From positions 1-64,000 of the forward strand of contig NZ_RRAZ01000021.1 in NCBI RefSeq assembly GCF_003863335.1: 64,000 nt of DNA. Reading direction: 5' to 3'. The position numbers and the translations under genes are program-made. The first letter of the stretch is position 1; each line of letters starts with the position of its first letter. Below, piece by piece: positions 25,759-35,743 of this stretch. The stretch is from Falsigemmobacter faecalis (GTDB lineage Bacteria; Pseudomonadota; Alphaproteobacteria; Rhodobacterales; Rhodobacteraceae). The notes below the pieces were generated by a model. The model was not told the origin of the DNA and did not search any database. It saw only the letters and a program-made list of their open reading frames with translations.

Positions 25759-27534
25759 TCAGAAAGCCTCGGGTGCAAGCGCAAGGGCGCTCGCGGCACC
25801 GTAAAGAATGCGGTCGCGCTGCAGCGCGGCTTCGGGCAGCAGATGGGCCGCGTAAAACTGCGCAACGGCGATGCGGGTTTTCAGGAAGGCCTCGTCGCCG
25901 CCGGTGCGCAGCGCCGCTTCTGCCGCCAGAAGACCGCGGCCCAGCTGCCAGCCCGCCACCAGATTTCCCGCCAGCATCAACAGCGGCACCGAGCCTGCCC
26001 AGGCCGCATTGGGATCACTTCCGGCCTTCTCAAGGCTCCAGGACAGCGCATCCTCAAAGGCTTTGCGCGCGGCCCCAAGGTTCATGGCGTAATCGCGCGC
26101 GCTGCGGCCTCCGGCGGCCAGATCGGCTTCGGTCGCCATGATCTGCGCGATCAGAACCCGCGCAGTCCGGCCACTGTCGCGCAGGATCTTGCGGCCGAGG
26201 AAATCATTGGCCTGGATCGCGGTGGTGCCTTCATAGATCGGTAAAATCCGGGCGTCGCGCAGATGCTGCGCCGCGCCGGTCTCCTCAATAAAGCCCATAC
26301 CGCCATGGATCTGGAGGCCGTCCGAGGCAACCTGCACTGCGTTTTCCGTGCAAAAACCCTTCACCAGCGGCACCAGGAGTTCATAAAGCGCCGCCGCTTC
26401 GGTCCCCTCGCCGTGATGGGCGCGGTCATTCAGCGCGGCGGCGTAATAGGCAAGCGCCCGGCCCCCCTCGGTCAGCGCCCGCATTTTCATCAAAAGGCGG
26501 CGGATATCGGGGTGATGGATGATCGCCACGCTGGCCTTTGCAGAGCCATCGACGGGGCGGCTCTGGATCCGGTCACGCGCATAGGCGGTGGCCTGCTGCA
26601 AAGCGCGCTCGGAGAGGGCCACGCCCTGCATCCCCACGGCAAAGCGGGCGGCGTTCATCATGACGAACATATACTCAAGCCCGCGGTTTTCCTCGCCGAT
26701 CAGAAAGCCGACAGCGCCGCCGTGATCGCCGAACTGCAGCACTGCCGTCGGGCTGGCTTTGATGCCGAGCTTATGCTCAATCGAGGTGCAGTGCACATCA
26801 TTGCGGCTGCCGGGATTGCCCTGTGCATCGGGCAGATATTTCGGCACCAGAAAGAGCGAGATCCCCCGCACACCTGCGGGTGCATCCGGCGTGCGCGCCA
26901 GCACCAGATGGCAGATGTTTTCCGCCAGATCATGCTCACCATAGGTGATGAAAATCTTGGTGCCGAAAATGCGGTAGCTGCCCTCTGAGGTGCGCTCAGC
27001 CCGGGTGCGCAAAAGGGCGAGGTCGGAGCCTGCCTGCGGCTCGGTCAGGTTCATGGTCCCGGTCCAGGTCCCGGCGATGAGCTTTGGCAGATAAAGCGCT
27101 TTCATCTCCTCAGAACCTGCGGTCAAAAGCGCCTCAATGGCCCCGTCGGTCAGCAGCGGGCAAAGCGCAAAGCTGAGGTTGGCGGCGTTCAGCATCTCCG
27201 TCGCCGCCGCGCCGATCACCTTGGGCAGCGCCTGGCCGCCAAATTCCTCCGGATGCGACAACCCCTGCCAGCCGCCCGCAACATAGGCGCCCCAGGCCTC
27301 TTTGAACCCGGCGCTGGTGCTCACTTCGCCACCCGACCAGGTCGAGGGCGCACGGTCGGCCGGCGCGTTCAAAGGTGCGATCACCGCTTCGCAAAGCCGC
27401 CCGGCCTCTGCGAGCACGGCCCGCGCCGTTTCCGGATCGGCCGCCTCAAGCCCGGGATGGCGGGACAATTCCGCAAGTCCGGCGATATGCTCCAGGGCGA
27501 AGATCACTTCCTCAAGGGGGGCTTTATAGCTCAT
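25759..27534 (-). CDS. Acyl-CoA dehydrogenase, long (AcdA-like) type
   Basis: A 591-residue FAD enzyme that makes the alpha-beta double bond in an acyl-CoA and passes electrons to ETF. It has the longer C-terminal acyl-CoA dehydrogenase extension. Motifs include GGQALPKVIGAAATEMLNAA, MNLTEPQAGSDLALLRTRA, QIHGGMGFIEETGAAQHLRD and PIYEGTTAIQANDFLG, which carries the catalytic Glu region. It is divergent from the AraC gene 52 bp away, its likely regulator. Confidence 0.92.
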   Translation of the reverse strand: MSYKAPLEEVIFALEHIAGLAELSRHPGLEAADPETARAVLAEAGRLCEAVIAPLNAPADRAPSTWSGGEVSTSAGFKEAWGAYVAGGWQGLSHPEEFGGQALPKVIGAAATEMLNAANLSFALCPLLTDGAIEALLTAGSEEMKALYLPKLIAGTWTGTMNLTEPQAGSDLALLRTRAERTSEGSYRIFGTKIFITYGEHDLAENICHLVLARTPDAPAGVRGISLFLVPKYLPDAQGNPGSRNDVHCTSIEHKLGIKASPTAVLQFGDHGGAVGFLIGEENRGLEYMFVMMNAARFAVGMQGVALSERALQQATAYARDRIQSRPVDGSAKASVAIIHHPDIRRLLMKMRALTEGGRALAYYAAALNDRAHHGEGTEAAALYELLVPLVKGFCTENAVQVASDGLQIHGGMGFIEETGAAQHLRDARILPIYEGTTAIQANDFLGRKILRDSGRTARVLIAQIMATEADLAAGGRSARDYAMNLGAARKAFEDALSWSLEKAGSDPNAAWAGSVPLLMLAGNLVAGWQLGRGLLAAEAALRTGGDEAFLKTRIAVAQFYAAHLLPEAALQRDRILYGAASALALAPEAF

Positions 27535-27586
27535 GCAGGCGCTCCATCTGTCGCCGCTATGCTAGCCGCGGGGCGCGGGGCATGAT

Positions 27587-28675
27587 ATGGCGGGCAGTGA
27601 CAGGGATTTTGCAAATATGGCCAATATTGCGGAAAAGAATGCCGTGAAGGCGCGGGCAGAGGGGGCTGATTCAGCATATCTCGCCACGCTCTCGGCGGAA
27701 TTCACCGCCGATTGGATCACCGCCCTGCGCGGACTTCTGCCCCCGGCAGAGCTCAGCGCGCTGCTGCGCGAGACGGGTCTTGCGCAGGCCGAAGGGCGGG
27801 TGAGCCACGATCAGGTGGTGCGGCTTTACCGGGCGGTGGTGGCGCAGAGCGGCGATGAGATGATGGGCCTCTGGGCGCGTCCGGTGCGGCGCGGCGCGCT
27901 GAAATATCTCTGCACCGTGGTGCTGGAGGCGCAGAGCCTTGGCGCGGCGCTGCACCGTTTTGCGCAGTTCTGGAACCTGCTCCTTGATGAGGTTCATCTC
28001 TCGCAGCCCCGGCCCGGCCTGCTGCGGCTGACCTTCACCGGGGCCGAGCCGAACCGCTTCGGGCAGATGCTGCTTTTGAAGCTCTCGCATGGCATTCTGT
28101 CCTGGCTGGCGGGGCATGAGCTGGCGCTGCGCGAGCTGCGGCTGCCCTTTGCCCGCCCGGGTTTTGCGGGGGATTATGCGGTGATCTTTCCCGCCCCGGT
28201 GGTCTTTGGTGCTGCAGAGGCAGAACTGCAGTTCGCGCCAGGTCTGGCCGCCCTGCCCGTCGCCCGCGTGCATCATGATCTGAGCGGTTTTCTGGCCCGT
28301 GCGCCGCGCGACTGGATTTTCACCCGCCACGTGGCCCATTCGCTGCATCTGCGCCTGCGCGCCCATCTGCAGGAGCATCTGCGCGAGGATCCGGGGCTGG
28401 GCACGGCGGCCCGCAGTCTGGGGCTGTCGGCCCGCACCCTCTCGCGTCATCTGGCCCGCGAGGGGCAAAGCTTTCAGGCGATCCGCGATGATCTGCGCCG
28501 CGATCTGGCGCTGCGCGACCTGACCGGCAGCCGCAAACCGATTGAGGCCATCGCCTGGGAGCTGGGATTCAGCTCGCTGGCGGTCTTCTCCCGCGCCTTC
28601 CGGCACTGGACCGGTGAGACCCCGGCGGCCTGTCGCCGCCGGGCTCAGATGCCTCCTCAGGAGGCGTTAAAATAG
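27587..28675 (+). CDS. AraC-family transcriptional regulator (OruR/ArgR-like)
   Basis: A 352- to 362-residue regulator with an N-terminal arabinose-binding-like domain (Arabinose_bd type, about residues 30-230) and a C-terminal AraC helix-turn-helix pair (LGTAARSLGLSARTLSRHLA, IEAIAWELGFSSLAVFSRAF). The first ATG is 27587. The ATG at 27617 has AGGGA 10 bases upstream and may be the true start. It is divergent from the acyl-CoA dehydrogenase and converges on the CoA ligase with a 19-bp overlap, so it probably controls this acyl-CoA module. Confidence 0.88.
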   Translation: MAGSDRDFANMANIAEKNAVKARAEGADSAYLATLSAEFTADWITALRGLLPPAELSALLRETGLAQAEGRVSHDQVVRLYRAVVAQSGDEMMGLWARPVRRGALKYLCTVVLEAQSLGAALHRFAQFWNLLLDEVHLSQPRPGLLRLTFTGAEPNRFGQMLLLKLSHGILSWLAGHELALRELRLPFARPGFAGDYAVIFPAPVVFGAAEAELQFAPGLAALPVARVHHDLSGFLARAPRDWIFTRHVAHSLHLRLRAHLQEHLREDPGLGTAARSLGLSARTLSRHLAREGQSFQAIRDDLRRDLALRDLTGSRKPIEAIAWELGFSSLAVFSRAFRHWTGETPAACRRRAQMPPQEALK

Positions 28676-30294
28676 TCGCCCAGCTCTTTGCGCAGATCTT
28701 TTTTCGAGATCTTGCCCGTGGCCGTCATCGGAAGGGCGGCGACAAAGGCCACATCTTCCGGCACCTGCCATTTCGCCATCCGGGCGGCGACCGCTTCGCG
28801 CACGGCCTCAGGGGTGACCTCTGCGCCCTCTTTTTTGACGATGACCAGCAGCGGGCGCTCATCCCATTTGGGATGCGGCACGGCGATGGCGGCGGCCATG
28901 GCCACACCGGGGCAGGCCAGAGCAGCATTTTCAAGATCGATCGAGGAGATCCACTCTCCGCCCGATTTGATCAGATCCTTGGTGCGGTCGACGATGGTCA
29001 GATCGCCTTCCGGCGAGATCCGCGCCACATCGCCGGTGCGGAACCAGCCCTCGGTGTCAAAGGCGTTGGCGGTGTGCTGCGGCGCGTTGAAATAGCCCGA
29101 GATGACCCCGGGTCCGCGCACCAAAAGCTCGCCCGTGGCCTGGTCATCGCGCGGCAGAGCCTGGCCTTCTTCATCGACGATCTTGAGATCAATCCCGAAG
29201 ATGCGCTTGCCCTGGGGGGTCGCGTTCTTCACCCGCTCAGCCCGGTCATGGGCGGCTTTCGGGCGCGAGGTGGTGCCGATCGGGCTCATCTCTGTCATGC
29301 CCCAGCCGTGCACGGTGCGGATGTCAAAATCTTCCAGCAGCTCAATCATGGCCGGCGCCACGGCCGAGCCGCCGATCAGCAGCATCTCAAGCGATTTCGG
29401 CTTGCGGCCCTGCTTTTGCATCTCGGCAATCAGGCCCTGCCAGATCGTCGGCACGCCCCAGGCCCCGGTGGTTCCGGTGGTCTCCATCAACTGAAAAAGC
29501 GAGGCCCCGTCGAGCTTTGCGCCCGGAAAGATCAGGTCCGTCCCGGTCAGCGGTGCGGAATAGGGCAGCCCCCAGGCATTGACGTGGAAAAGCGGCACCA
29601 CCGGCAGGATCCGCGAGGCCTCGCCATAGCTTTGCGGCACCGCCATCACCGAGCCAAAAGCATGCATCAGGGTCGAGCGGTGCGAATAAAGCGCGCCCTT
29701 GGGATCGCCCGTGGTGCCAGAGGTATAGCACAGCGCCGAGGCCGCATCCTCCGGCAGATCGGGCCAGTCAAAGCTGTCGGGCTGACCCGCGAGCAGGCTT
29801 TCATAAGCCAGCGTCTCCGTGCCCAGGCCTTCGGGGCGATGCGCTTCATCCGACATAAAGACCTGGCGGATGCCTTTGGGCATCTTCTCGCCAAGCGCTT
29901 TGACCAGGGGCGCGAAGGTCAGATCGAAAAAGATCGCCCGATCATCGGCATGGTTCATGATCCAGGCGATCTGCTCGGGGAAGAGGCGCGGGTTGATGGT
30001 ATGGCAGACCGCACCAATCCCGGCGATGGCGTAGTAGAGCTCAAAATGGCGATAGCCGTTCCAGGCCAGGGTCGCGACCCGGTCACCGGGGCCAATGCCA
30101 AGCGCCTTCAGCGCATGGGCGAGCCGCGCAATCCGCACCCAGGCTTCGGCATAGGTATAGTCGTGAAGCCCGCCCTCAACCGTCGCCGAGAGGACGCGCC
30201 GGTCGCGGTAAACGTCGGCGGCGTAGTCCATCACTGCCGGGATTGAAAGCGGGCGATTCATCATCTGCCCCATCACAACTGACCCTGACGCCAT
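28657..30294 (-). CDS. AMP-forming acyl-CoA ligase (FadD-like)
   Basis: A 545-residue adenylate-forming enzyme that activates a carboxylic acid to its CoA ester. The P-loop YTSGTTGDPKGALYSHRS, VHGWGMTEMSP, GWFRTGDVARISPEGDLTIV, RTKDLIKSGGEWISSIDLE and the C-terminal catalytic Lys region GKISKKDLRKEL are intact. GGGAGGA 6 bases upstream sets the ATG at 30294. It lies upstream of the dehydrogenase-hydratase pair and next to a Liv transporter, so all could serve uptake and activation of a medium or branched acid. Confidence 0.92.
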   Translation of the reverse strand: MASGSVVMGQMMNRPLSIPAVMDYAADVYRDRRVLSATVEGGLHDYTYAEAWVRIARLAHALKALGIGPGDRVATLAWNGYRHFELYYAIAGIGAVCHTINPRLFPEQIAWIMNHADDRAIFFDLTFAPLVKALGEKMPKGIRQVFMSDEAHRPEGLGTETLAYESLLAGQPDSFDWPDLPEDAASALCYTSGTTGDPKGALYSHRSTLMHAFGSVMAVPQSYGEASRILPVVPLFHVNAWGLPYSAPLTGTDLIFPGAKLDGASLFQLMETTGTTGAWGVPTIWQGLIAEMQKQGRKPKSLEMLLIGGSAVAPAMIELLEDFDIRTVHGWGMTEMSPIGTTSRPKAAHDRAERVKNATPQGKRIFGIDLKIVDEEGQALPRDDQATGELLVRGPGVISGYFNAPQHTANAFDTEGWFRTGDVARISPEGDLTIVDRTKDLIKSGGEWISSIDLENAALACPGVAMAAAIAVPHPKWDERPLLVIVKKEGAEVTPEAVREAVAARMAKWQVPEDVAFVAALPMTATGKISKKDLRKELGDYFNAS

Positions 30295-30413
30295 CTTATC
30301 CTCCCTGGCTGGTTTCGGGCGCTATCGGAGCCAGGCGCGGGCACTTTCGCAAGAGGAAGAACACCAAAACCCGTCAAACCGACGTGACGAAACTTCGGCG
30401 GCGGAGGTGACGA

Positions 30414-30445
30414 AAGGTCCGGCAGAGCTGTCTCTGCCGGACCTT
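30414..30445 (-). terminator. Hairpin terminator after the first liv operon
   Basis: AAGGTCCGGCAGAG and CTCTGCCGGACCTT form a perfect 14-bp stem with a 4-base loop, about 50 bp past the livF stop on the minus strand. The T-run is short, so it may be Rho-assisted. Confidence 0.75.
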
Positions 30446-30494
30446 AACCCCTGAAGCCACGGGAAGGGGGCCGCCGCCTCAGGGGATCTGCGGC

Positions 30495-31208
30495 TCAGAT
30501 CGCGAGATAGCGGTTTCTGAGGTCTGCATCGGCCAGAAGTTCGCGCGCCGAGCCCTCAAAGGCCAGCTCGCCGGTATCAAGGATCACTGCGCGGTCGGCG
30601 ATTTTCAGGGCGGCGACGGCGTTTTGCTCCACGATGATGGTGGTGATGCCGGACTTTTTAATGTCCTGAACAATATGCTCAATTTCCTCGACGATCACCG
30701 GGGCAAGCCCCTCATAGGGCTCATCGAGCAGCAGAAGTTTCACCTCTCGCGCAAGGGCCCGGGCGACCGCCAGCATCTGCTGCTCACCGCCCGAAAGGGT
30801 CACCCCCTCCTGCTGGCGGCGTTCGGCGAGACGCGGGAAGTGGCTGTAGATCTGATCGAGCGACCAGCCCTTGTTGGGGGCCACCTGCGCGAGGATCAGG
30901 TTCTCCTCCACCGTCATGCCGGGGATGATCCGGCGGTCTTCCGGCACCAGCTGGATCCCCGCCTGAGAGGCCTGCCAGGACTTCATGGCATGGACCGGTT
31001 GGCCCTCCAGCCAGATTTCGCCCCGCGTCATGCCCGGATCATCCGCCCGCGCGATGGTGCGCAGGGTTGAGGTTTTGCCCGCCCCGTTGCGGCCCAGAAG
31101 GGCAAGAACTTCGCCCTTGTTGATCTTCATGGAGACGCCCTGAACGATATAGCTTTCGCCATAATAGGCATGCACGTCGCGCAGCTCAAAAAAGACGTCA
31201 CTGCTCAT
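30495..31208 (-). CDS. livF: Branched-chain amino acid-type ABC ATPase LivF, first system
   Basis: A 237-residue ATPase with Walker A LLGRNGAGKTSTLRT, the LivF-typical GIQLVPEDRRIIPGMTVEEN, signature LSGGEQQMLAVARALA and Walker B LLLLDEPYEGLAP. It is the last gene of a five-gene operon; its start overlaps the livG stop by ATGA. It drives uptake with LivG, LivH and LivM. The substrate may be an amino acid or a carboxylic acid, given the acyl-CoA genes alongside. Confidence 0.93.
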   Translation of the reverse strand: MSSDVFFELRDVHAYYGESYIVQGVSMKINKGEVLALLGRNGAGKTSTLRTIARADDPGMTRGEIWLEGQPVHAMKSWQASQAGIQLVPEDRRIIPGMTVEENLILAQVAPNKGWSLDQIYSHFPRLAERRQQEGVTLSGGEQQMLAVARALAREVKLLLLDEPYEGLAPVIVEEIEHIVQDIKKSGITTIIVEQNAVAALKIADRAVILDTGELAFEGSARELLADADLRNRYLAI

Positions 31209-31975
31209 TCGGTATGCCCCCCGAGATAGGCTTTCTTCACATCCGGATTGACCCGGATGTCTTCGGGCAACCCCTGGGCGATGATCCGCCCCTGAGCCAG
31301 CACCGAGATTTTATCGGCCAGCGAGAAGACCACATGCATGTCATGCTCAATGATCACCTTGGTCATGCCACGGCTTTTGATCTTTTTCAGCAGATCAATC
31401 GTGGTGTTGGTGTCATGGCGCGACATGCCGGCCGTCGGCTCATCCAGAAGCAGCAGCCGCGGGTGCTGGATCAGGCACATGCACAGCTCCAGCCGCCGTT
31501 TGTCACCGCGGGACAGCGCGCCTGCGTGGTCATTGCGGCGCTCCCACATGCCGAAGTCCTGCAAAAGATGCTCGGCCTCGGCGCGGATTTCATCTTCGCG
31601 CGCGGTGGTGCGGAACATCGACAGCCGGAAGGCCCCGTCCCGGCGCGCAAAGGCCGGCGCCATGACATTGTGCAAAACCGAGAGGTCAGCGAAAATCTCG
31701 GGCGTCTGAAAGACCCGTGAAATCCCAAGCTGGTTGATCTCATGCGGGGCTTTGCCGGTCAGCACGGTGCCGTCAAAGATCACTGCACCAGAGGTCGGCG
31801 GGATGCGCCCGATGATGACATTCAGAAGCGTCGATTTGCCCGCGCCGTTCGGCCCGATGATGGCATGGGTCTTGCCCTCTTCGATCTGCAGATCAATGTC
31901 CGAGAGCGCGCGCAGACCGCCGAAGTTTTTGAACACATCCGCCGCATGAAGGACGATATTGGGAGTGGTGCTCAT
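31205..31975 (-). CDS. livG: Branched-chain amino acid-type ABC ATPase LivG, first system
   Basis: A 256-residue ATPase with [20 protein letters not shown] (Walker A), [20 protein letters not shown] (Q-loop), a signature-like [15 protein letters not shown] and [15 protein letters not shown]. The signature has SRGDKR where SxGxxR variants are usual in LivG, so this is normal for the family. ATGA overlaps at both ends couple it to livM and livF. Confidence 0.93.
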   Translation of the reverse strand: MSTTPNIVLHAADVFKNFGGLRALSDIDLQIEEGKTHAIIGPNGAGKSTLLNVIIGRIPPTSGAVIFDGTVLTGKAPHEINQLGISRVFQTPEIFADLSVLHNVMAPAFARRDGAFRLSMFRTTAREDEIRAEAEHLLQDFGMWERRNDHAGALSRGDKRRLELCMCLIQHPRLLLLDEPTAGMSRHDTNTTIDLLKKIKSRGMTKVIIEHDMHVVFSLADKISVLAQGRIIAQGLPEDIRVNPDVKKAYLGGHTE

Positions 31976-33090
31976 TTCTTTTCCCTCCCCTTGCCGCGGA
32001 AGCGCGCCATAAGTTTCTGCCAGCCCTCCACCAGGCCGCCCGGCAGGAAGACCACGATGAAGACAAAGAGCAGACCCAGCGTCAGGTGCCAGCCCTCGCC
32101 CACGAATTTGGAGGCCACGGTGACGATGACGTTTTGCAACCCATCAGGCAGGAAATCGAAGGTCTGATTGAGGATGTTTTTGTTGATCGCTGAGAAGATA
32201 TTCTCAAAGTATTCGATCACCCAGGCCCCGATGACCGGACCGATCAGCGTGCCGACACCGCCTAAGATGGTCATCAGAACGATATTGCCCGATTCCGTCC
32301 AGCGCATCCGCTCGGCCCCGGCGATGGGATCGGTGACGGCCAGAAGGCCACCTGCCAGCCCGGCAAACATGCCCGAGATCACAAAGGCCGCCAGGGTATA
32401 GGGCTTGGTGTTGAAGCCGGTATAGATCATCCGGGTCTGGTTCGATTTGATGCCGCGCAAAGCCAGACCAAAGGGCGAGGCGAAGATCTTTTGCGCGATG
32501 AAAAACGCAAGGATCAGCAGCACAGCGCAGAGGTAAAAGCCCGAATAGCCGCTCATTGCGATGCCAAGGAAGGTCGGCGAGGGTAGCCCCTCAGCGCCGA
32601 CATGGGCCGCGCCCAGGGCGGTGTCGATGATGCGCGGGTCATTGCGGGTCAGCAAAAGCCCGGTTTCGCCATTGGTGATGGGGGTCAGCACCGAATAGGC
32701 CAGGCTGTAGCACATCTGCGCGAAAGCCAGCGTCAGGATCGAGAAGTAAATCCCCGTCCGGCGCAGCGAGAAAAACCCGATGACCAGAGCGAAAATCCCC
32801 GAGACGATCACCGCAAAGATCATGGCGGGCAGAATATCCATGGTCAGCAGTTTGAACGACCAGACGGCCGTATAGCTGCCCACCCCAAGGAAGGCGGCGT
32901 GACCGAAGGAAAGATAGCCGGTCAGGCCAAAGAGAATGTTAAAGCCGATGGCAAAAATCGCATAGATCGCGAATTTCTGCATCAGGCCGGGATAGGCCGC
33001 GCCCAGCGGCGTCAGCCAGATCGGCATCAGCAGCACCACAGCCGCGAAGGCCAGCAGTTTCAGCCGGTCGGTTTTGGAGAGGTATAACAT
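31972..33090 (-). CDS. livM: Branched-chain amino acid-type ABC permease LivM, first system
   Basis: A 372-residue inner-membrane permease with about nine to ten helices. The LivM core [39 protein letters not shown] and the EAA-like loop [19 protein letters not shown] are visible. It is longer than many LivM because of an extracytoplasmic insert (around [17 protein letters not shown] in context). It follows livH with a 1-bp gap. Confidence 0.9.
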   Translation of the reverse strand: MLYLSKTDRLKLLAFAAVVLLMPIWLTPLGAAYPGLMQKFAIYAIFAIGFNILFGLTGYLSFGHAAFLGVGSYTAVWSFKLLTMDILPAMIFAVIVSGIFALVIGFFSLRRTGIYFSILTLAFAQMCYSLAYSVLTPITNGETGLLLTRNDPRIIDTALGAAHVGAEGLPSPTFLGIAMSGYSGFYLCAVLLILAFFIAQKIFASPFGLALRGIKSNQTRMIYTGFNTKPYTLAAFVISGMFAGLAGGLLAVTDPIAGAERMRWTESGNIVLMTILGGVGTLIGPVIGAWVIEYFENIFSAINKNILNQTFDFLPDGLQNVIVTVASKFVGEGWHLTLGLLFVFIVVFLPGGLVEGWQKLMARFRGKGREKK

Positions 33091-33091
33091 C

Positions 33092-34120
33092 TCAGCTCTC
33101 CATCACGCCGCGCCGACCCATCAGACCACGGGGACGCACAAGAAGAATGATAACGGCGACAAGATAGATGATGACCTGGTCAATGCCGGGAATGATCGAC
33201 TTCACTTCGGTCATAGAGGCAAAACTCTGCAAAATCCCAAGGAGGAAGCCCGCCAGCACCGCACCGGGCAATGAGCCCATGCCGCCGACCACGACCACCA
33301 CAAAGCTTAAGACCAGAAAATCCATGCCGATCTGATAGTTCGGCGGCAAAAGCGGCGTATACATCGCCCCCGCAACCCCCGCGACCACGGCCGCAAGACC
33401 AAAGACCACGGTGAAGCGCCGGTCGATATCGATGCCCAGAAAGCCCACGGTTTCGCGGTCTGCCATGCCGGCCCGCACAACCATCCCGAAGGTGGTAAAG
33501 CGCAGGAAGGCAAAGACGCCCGCAATCACCGAAAGCGCGAAGAAGAGATAAATCATCCGCCACCAGGGATAGGTCAGCGCGCCCGGCTCCATGCCGATCC
33601 AGCGGCCGATATCAGCGGCAGAGCGCAGCGCATTCGGGATCGGCTGCGGCCAGGGGTTGGGGCCAAAGCCCGCTTTCACCACTTCGCCGATGACGATGGC
33701 CAGACCAAAGGTCACCAGGATCTGCTCGGCGTGGGTGCGTTTGTAGAAATGCCGGATCAGCCCGCGCTCGATGCCGATGCCGATGGCAAGCATCACAGGG
33801 ATCGTCAGCAGGATCGACAAAGGCACCGAATAATCAACGATCACCGTGCCCCAGCTGCCCAGCCAGTCCTGCACGACCGGCGTGCGGATCTCCAGAGGCT
33901 GGCCCCAGGGCGACAGTTTGGTCGGATCGATGGTAATGGTTTCAATGGTAATAAGAGCGCGGAAGGCGACCGCACAAAAGCAGCCCAGCATAAACAGGGC
34001 GCCATGCGCAAAGTTCACCACGCCCAAAGTGCCGAAGACCAGCGTCAGACCAAGAGCGATCAGGGCATAAGCCCCGCCCTTGTCGAGCCCGTTCAGCAAT
34101 TGCGCAAGAAAGGCGTTCAT
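33092..34120 (-). CDS. livH: Branched-chain amino acid-type ABC permease LivH, first system
   Basis: A 342-residue permease. The N-terminal [20 protein letters not shown] and [14 protein letters not shown], and later [20 protein letters not shown] with [20 protein letters not shown], are diagnostic of LivH. It carries an extra ~40-residue loop between helices 2 and 3 ([20 protein letters not shown]) not found in short LivH proteins such as the second copy at 46437. It is separated from the binding-protein gene by a hairpin. Confidence 0.9.
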   Translation of the reverse strand: MNAFLAQLLNGLDKGGAYALIALGLTLVFGTLGVVNFAHGALFMLGCFCAVAFRALITIETITIDPTKLSPWGQPLEIRTPVVQDWLGSWGTVIVDYSVPLSILLTIPVMLAIGIGIERGLIRHFYKRTHAEQILVTFGLAIVIGEVVKAGFGPNPWPQPIPNALRSAADIGRWIGMEPGALTYPWWRMIYLFFALSVIAGVFAFLRFTTFGMVVRAGMADRETVGFLGIDIDRRFTVVFGLAAVVAGVAGAMYTPLLPPNYQIGMDFLVLSFVVVVVGGMGSLPGAVLAGFLLGILQSFASMTEVKSIIPGIDQVIIYLVAVIILLVRPRGLMGRRGVMES

Positions 34121-34175
34121 TCTCCCCCCCGGACGGGTTTTCGGACCCGCTTTTTGTTGAAAGGCGGCTGTGGTG

Positions 34176-34202
34176 CGGGCCGGGGCTCCTCTCCCCGGCC
34201 CG
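34176..34202 (-). terminator. Hairpin between the binding-protein gene and livH
   Basis: CGGGCCGGGG and CCCCGGCCCG form a perfect 10-bp GC stem with a 7-base loop, 15 bp after the binding-protein stop. No T-run follows on the minus strand, so an mRNA-stabilising or attenuating role between the first and second genes is more likely than full termination. Confidence 0.7.
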
Positions 34203-34216
34203 GCGACAGGCTCAAA

Positions 34217-35560
34217 TCAGCACTGGTTCGGCTCGTAGGGGCCAAGCTCCCCACCGAAGATCGACGGGTCATAGGTGACCTCATCCCGGGTGGCTTTGCC
34301 GATCACGTTCAGCACGTCGAATTTGCTGGACGGATTGTCATTGCCCTGCACCACCAGAACGTCTTTGAAGCACTGGTGATCGCTGTCACGATAAAGCGTC
34401 GGGCCGATGCCCACGCCGTCAAACTCATGACCCTCAAGTGCTTTGATGACTTCCGGCGGATAGAAGCTGCCCGCACGTTCCACCGCATCCGCGTAAAGAA
34501 TCGCCTGCACATAACCGGTATGGGCGGCCTGGCTCGGCGGCACGCCATAAGCTTCGCCGTAAGCCTTGGTGAAGGCCTGGGTTCCGGCATCTTCCAGCGC
34601 CCAATGCCAGTTCGAGGTGCCGATGATGCCTTTCACGGCTTCACCCGCGCCCACGGCCATAAGTTCCGAGAACATCGGAACGACGATCTGGAAGTCTTTG
34701 CCATTGGCCTGACGGTCGCGCAGACCGAACTGCACGGCCTGGGGCAGCGAGTTCACCATGTCGTGGCCGTAGTGGTTCAGGATCAGAACATCCGCGCCCG
34801 AGTTCAGAACCGGGGTGAGATACTGCGAGTAATCGCCCAGACCCAGCGGCGTGCGCACGGTCGCCACGGTTTCCCAGCCAAGCGCCTCGGTGGCGGCTTT
34901 GATCGATTCCTCCTGGGTCCAGCCCCAGGTGTAATCGGCGGTCAGGTGATAGGCGCGGCGGTCTTTGCCGTAAGCGCTGGCCAGATGCGGCGCGATGGCC
35001 ACGCCCGACTGATAGGCGTTGAAGAAGTGGCGGAAGCCATAGCGGCGCTTGTCTTTGCCGGTGGTGTCGTTCGAATGGGTCAGGCCCGCCATATAAATGA
35101 CGCCCTTTTCCTGGCAGAGCGACTGCACCGCAATCGCCTCACCCGAGGTGACCGAGCCGGTCACCATGATCGCGCCATCGCGCTCGATCATGCGGCGCGC
35201 GCCGTCGCGGGCGGCGTCGGTATTGGTCTGGGTATCGCCCGAGACGAACTCGACCTTCTTGCCCAGCACGCCATTGCCTTTCAGCGACAATGGCTTGAGG
35301 GTGTCGAGCATACCGCCGCCCTCGTTGATATGCTTGATCGCCAGCTCATAGGCTTTCAGCTGCTCCAGGCCCTCTTCGGCGTAAGATCCGGTCTGCGGCA
35401 CGTTAAAGCCGAAGATGATCTTGCCGCTCTTTTCGGGGCTGTTGCAGAACTCATTGGCCCATGCGCCGCGCGTAAAGAACATCGGCGAGGCCATCGTCGC
35501 CGCCGCCCCCGCGCCCATGGTGCGCAGTAACCCGCGCCGGTTCATCAGAAGTCTCGTCAC
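34217..35560 (-). CDS. Periplasmic substrate-binding protein of first Liv system, Tat-type
   Basis: A 447-residue Peripla_BP_6-type receptor, longer than classical LivJ (~370). The signal region MNRRGLLRTMGAGAAATMAS carries a twin-arginine-like pair, suggesting Tat export. The mature part starts GKIIFGFNVPQTGSYAEEGL. The start is GTG 35560, with AGGGAGGA upstream; an ATG at 35545 lies just before the RR pair. The family includes receptors for amides, urea and aromatic or aliphatic acids. First gene of the liv operon and divergent from the ScfR-type regulator. Confidence 0.88.
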   Translation of the reverse strand: MTRLLMNRRGLLRTMGAGAAATMASPMFFTRGAWANEFCNSPEKSGKIIFGFNVPQTGSYAEEGLEQLKAYELAIKHINEGGGMLDTLKPLSLKGNGVLGKKVEFVSGDTQTNTDAARDGARRMIERDGAIMVTGSVTSGEAIAVQSLCQEKGVIYMAGLTHSNDTTGKDKRRYGFRHFFNAYQSGVAIAPHLASAYGKDRRAYHLTADYTWGWTQEESIKAATEALGWETVATVRTPLGLGDYSQYLTPVLNSGADVLILNHYGHDMVNSLPQAVQFGLRDRQANGKDFQIVVPMFSELMAVGAGEAVKGIIGTSNWHWALEDAGTQAFTKAYGEAYGVPPSQAAHTGYVQAILYADAVERAGSFYPPEVIKALEGHEFDGVGIGPTLYRDSDHQCFKDVLVVQGNDNPSSKFDVLNVIGKATRDEVTYDPSIFGGELGPYEPNQC

Positions 35561-35670
35561 GTCTCTTCCTCCCTGGTTGAAACAGAGTCCTCACTCCACG
35601 TCACAGGAGAGGTCAGTCAGGAAAGGTTCTCAATAATAAACTGAGAATGCAGGATTTTTTTGTAAAGACT

Positions 35671-35706
35671 TTCTGGAACCATTGGCTATTCTGTAAAGAA
35701 TTTACA
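35671..35706. promoter_or_regulatory. Inverted-repeat operator between scfR-like and liv genes
   Basis: TGTAAA-GAA-TTTACA (35692-35706) is a perfect inverted repeat, with another TGTAAAG half-site at 35671-35677, 21 bp away. The region is AT-rich between the divergent regulator (starting 35744) and transporter (starting 35560). It is a strong candidate for autoregulation and control of the liv operon by the XRE-type regulator. Confidence 0.55.
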
Positions 35707-35743
35707 AATTCTTAAGAAGATATTTCAGCCCGAGGCTCAGCCC

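Noticed and set aside
28873-30246. A 457-codon plus-strand open frame opposite the CoA ligase
   Set aside because: Antisense shadow of a complete AMP-forming ligase; no ribosome site or recognisable motif.
30384-30415. Direct repeat GTGACGAAA twice upstream of the ligase gene
   Set aside because: Only two short copies with no symmetry; could be chance and lies between a terminator and a promoter region without further support.
33731-35530. A 599-codon plus-strand open frame opposite livH and the binding-protein gene
   Set aside because: Wholly antisense to genes with strong family motifs; translation shows no domain and has shadow-type composition.
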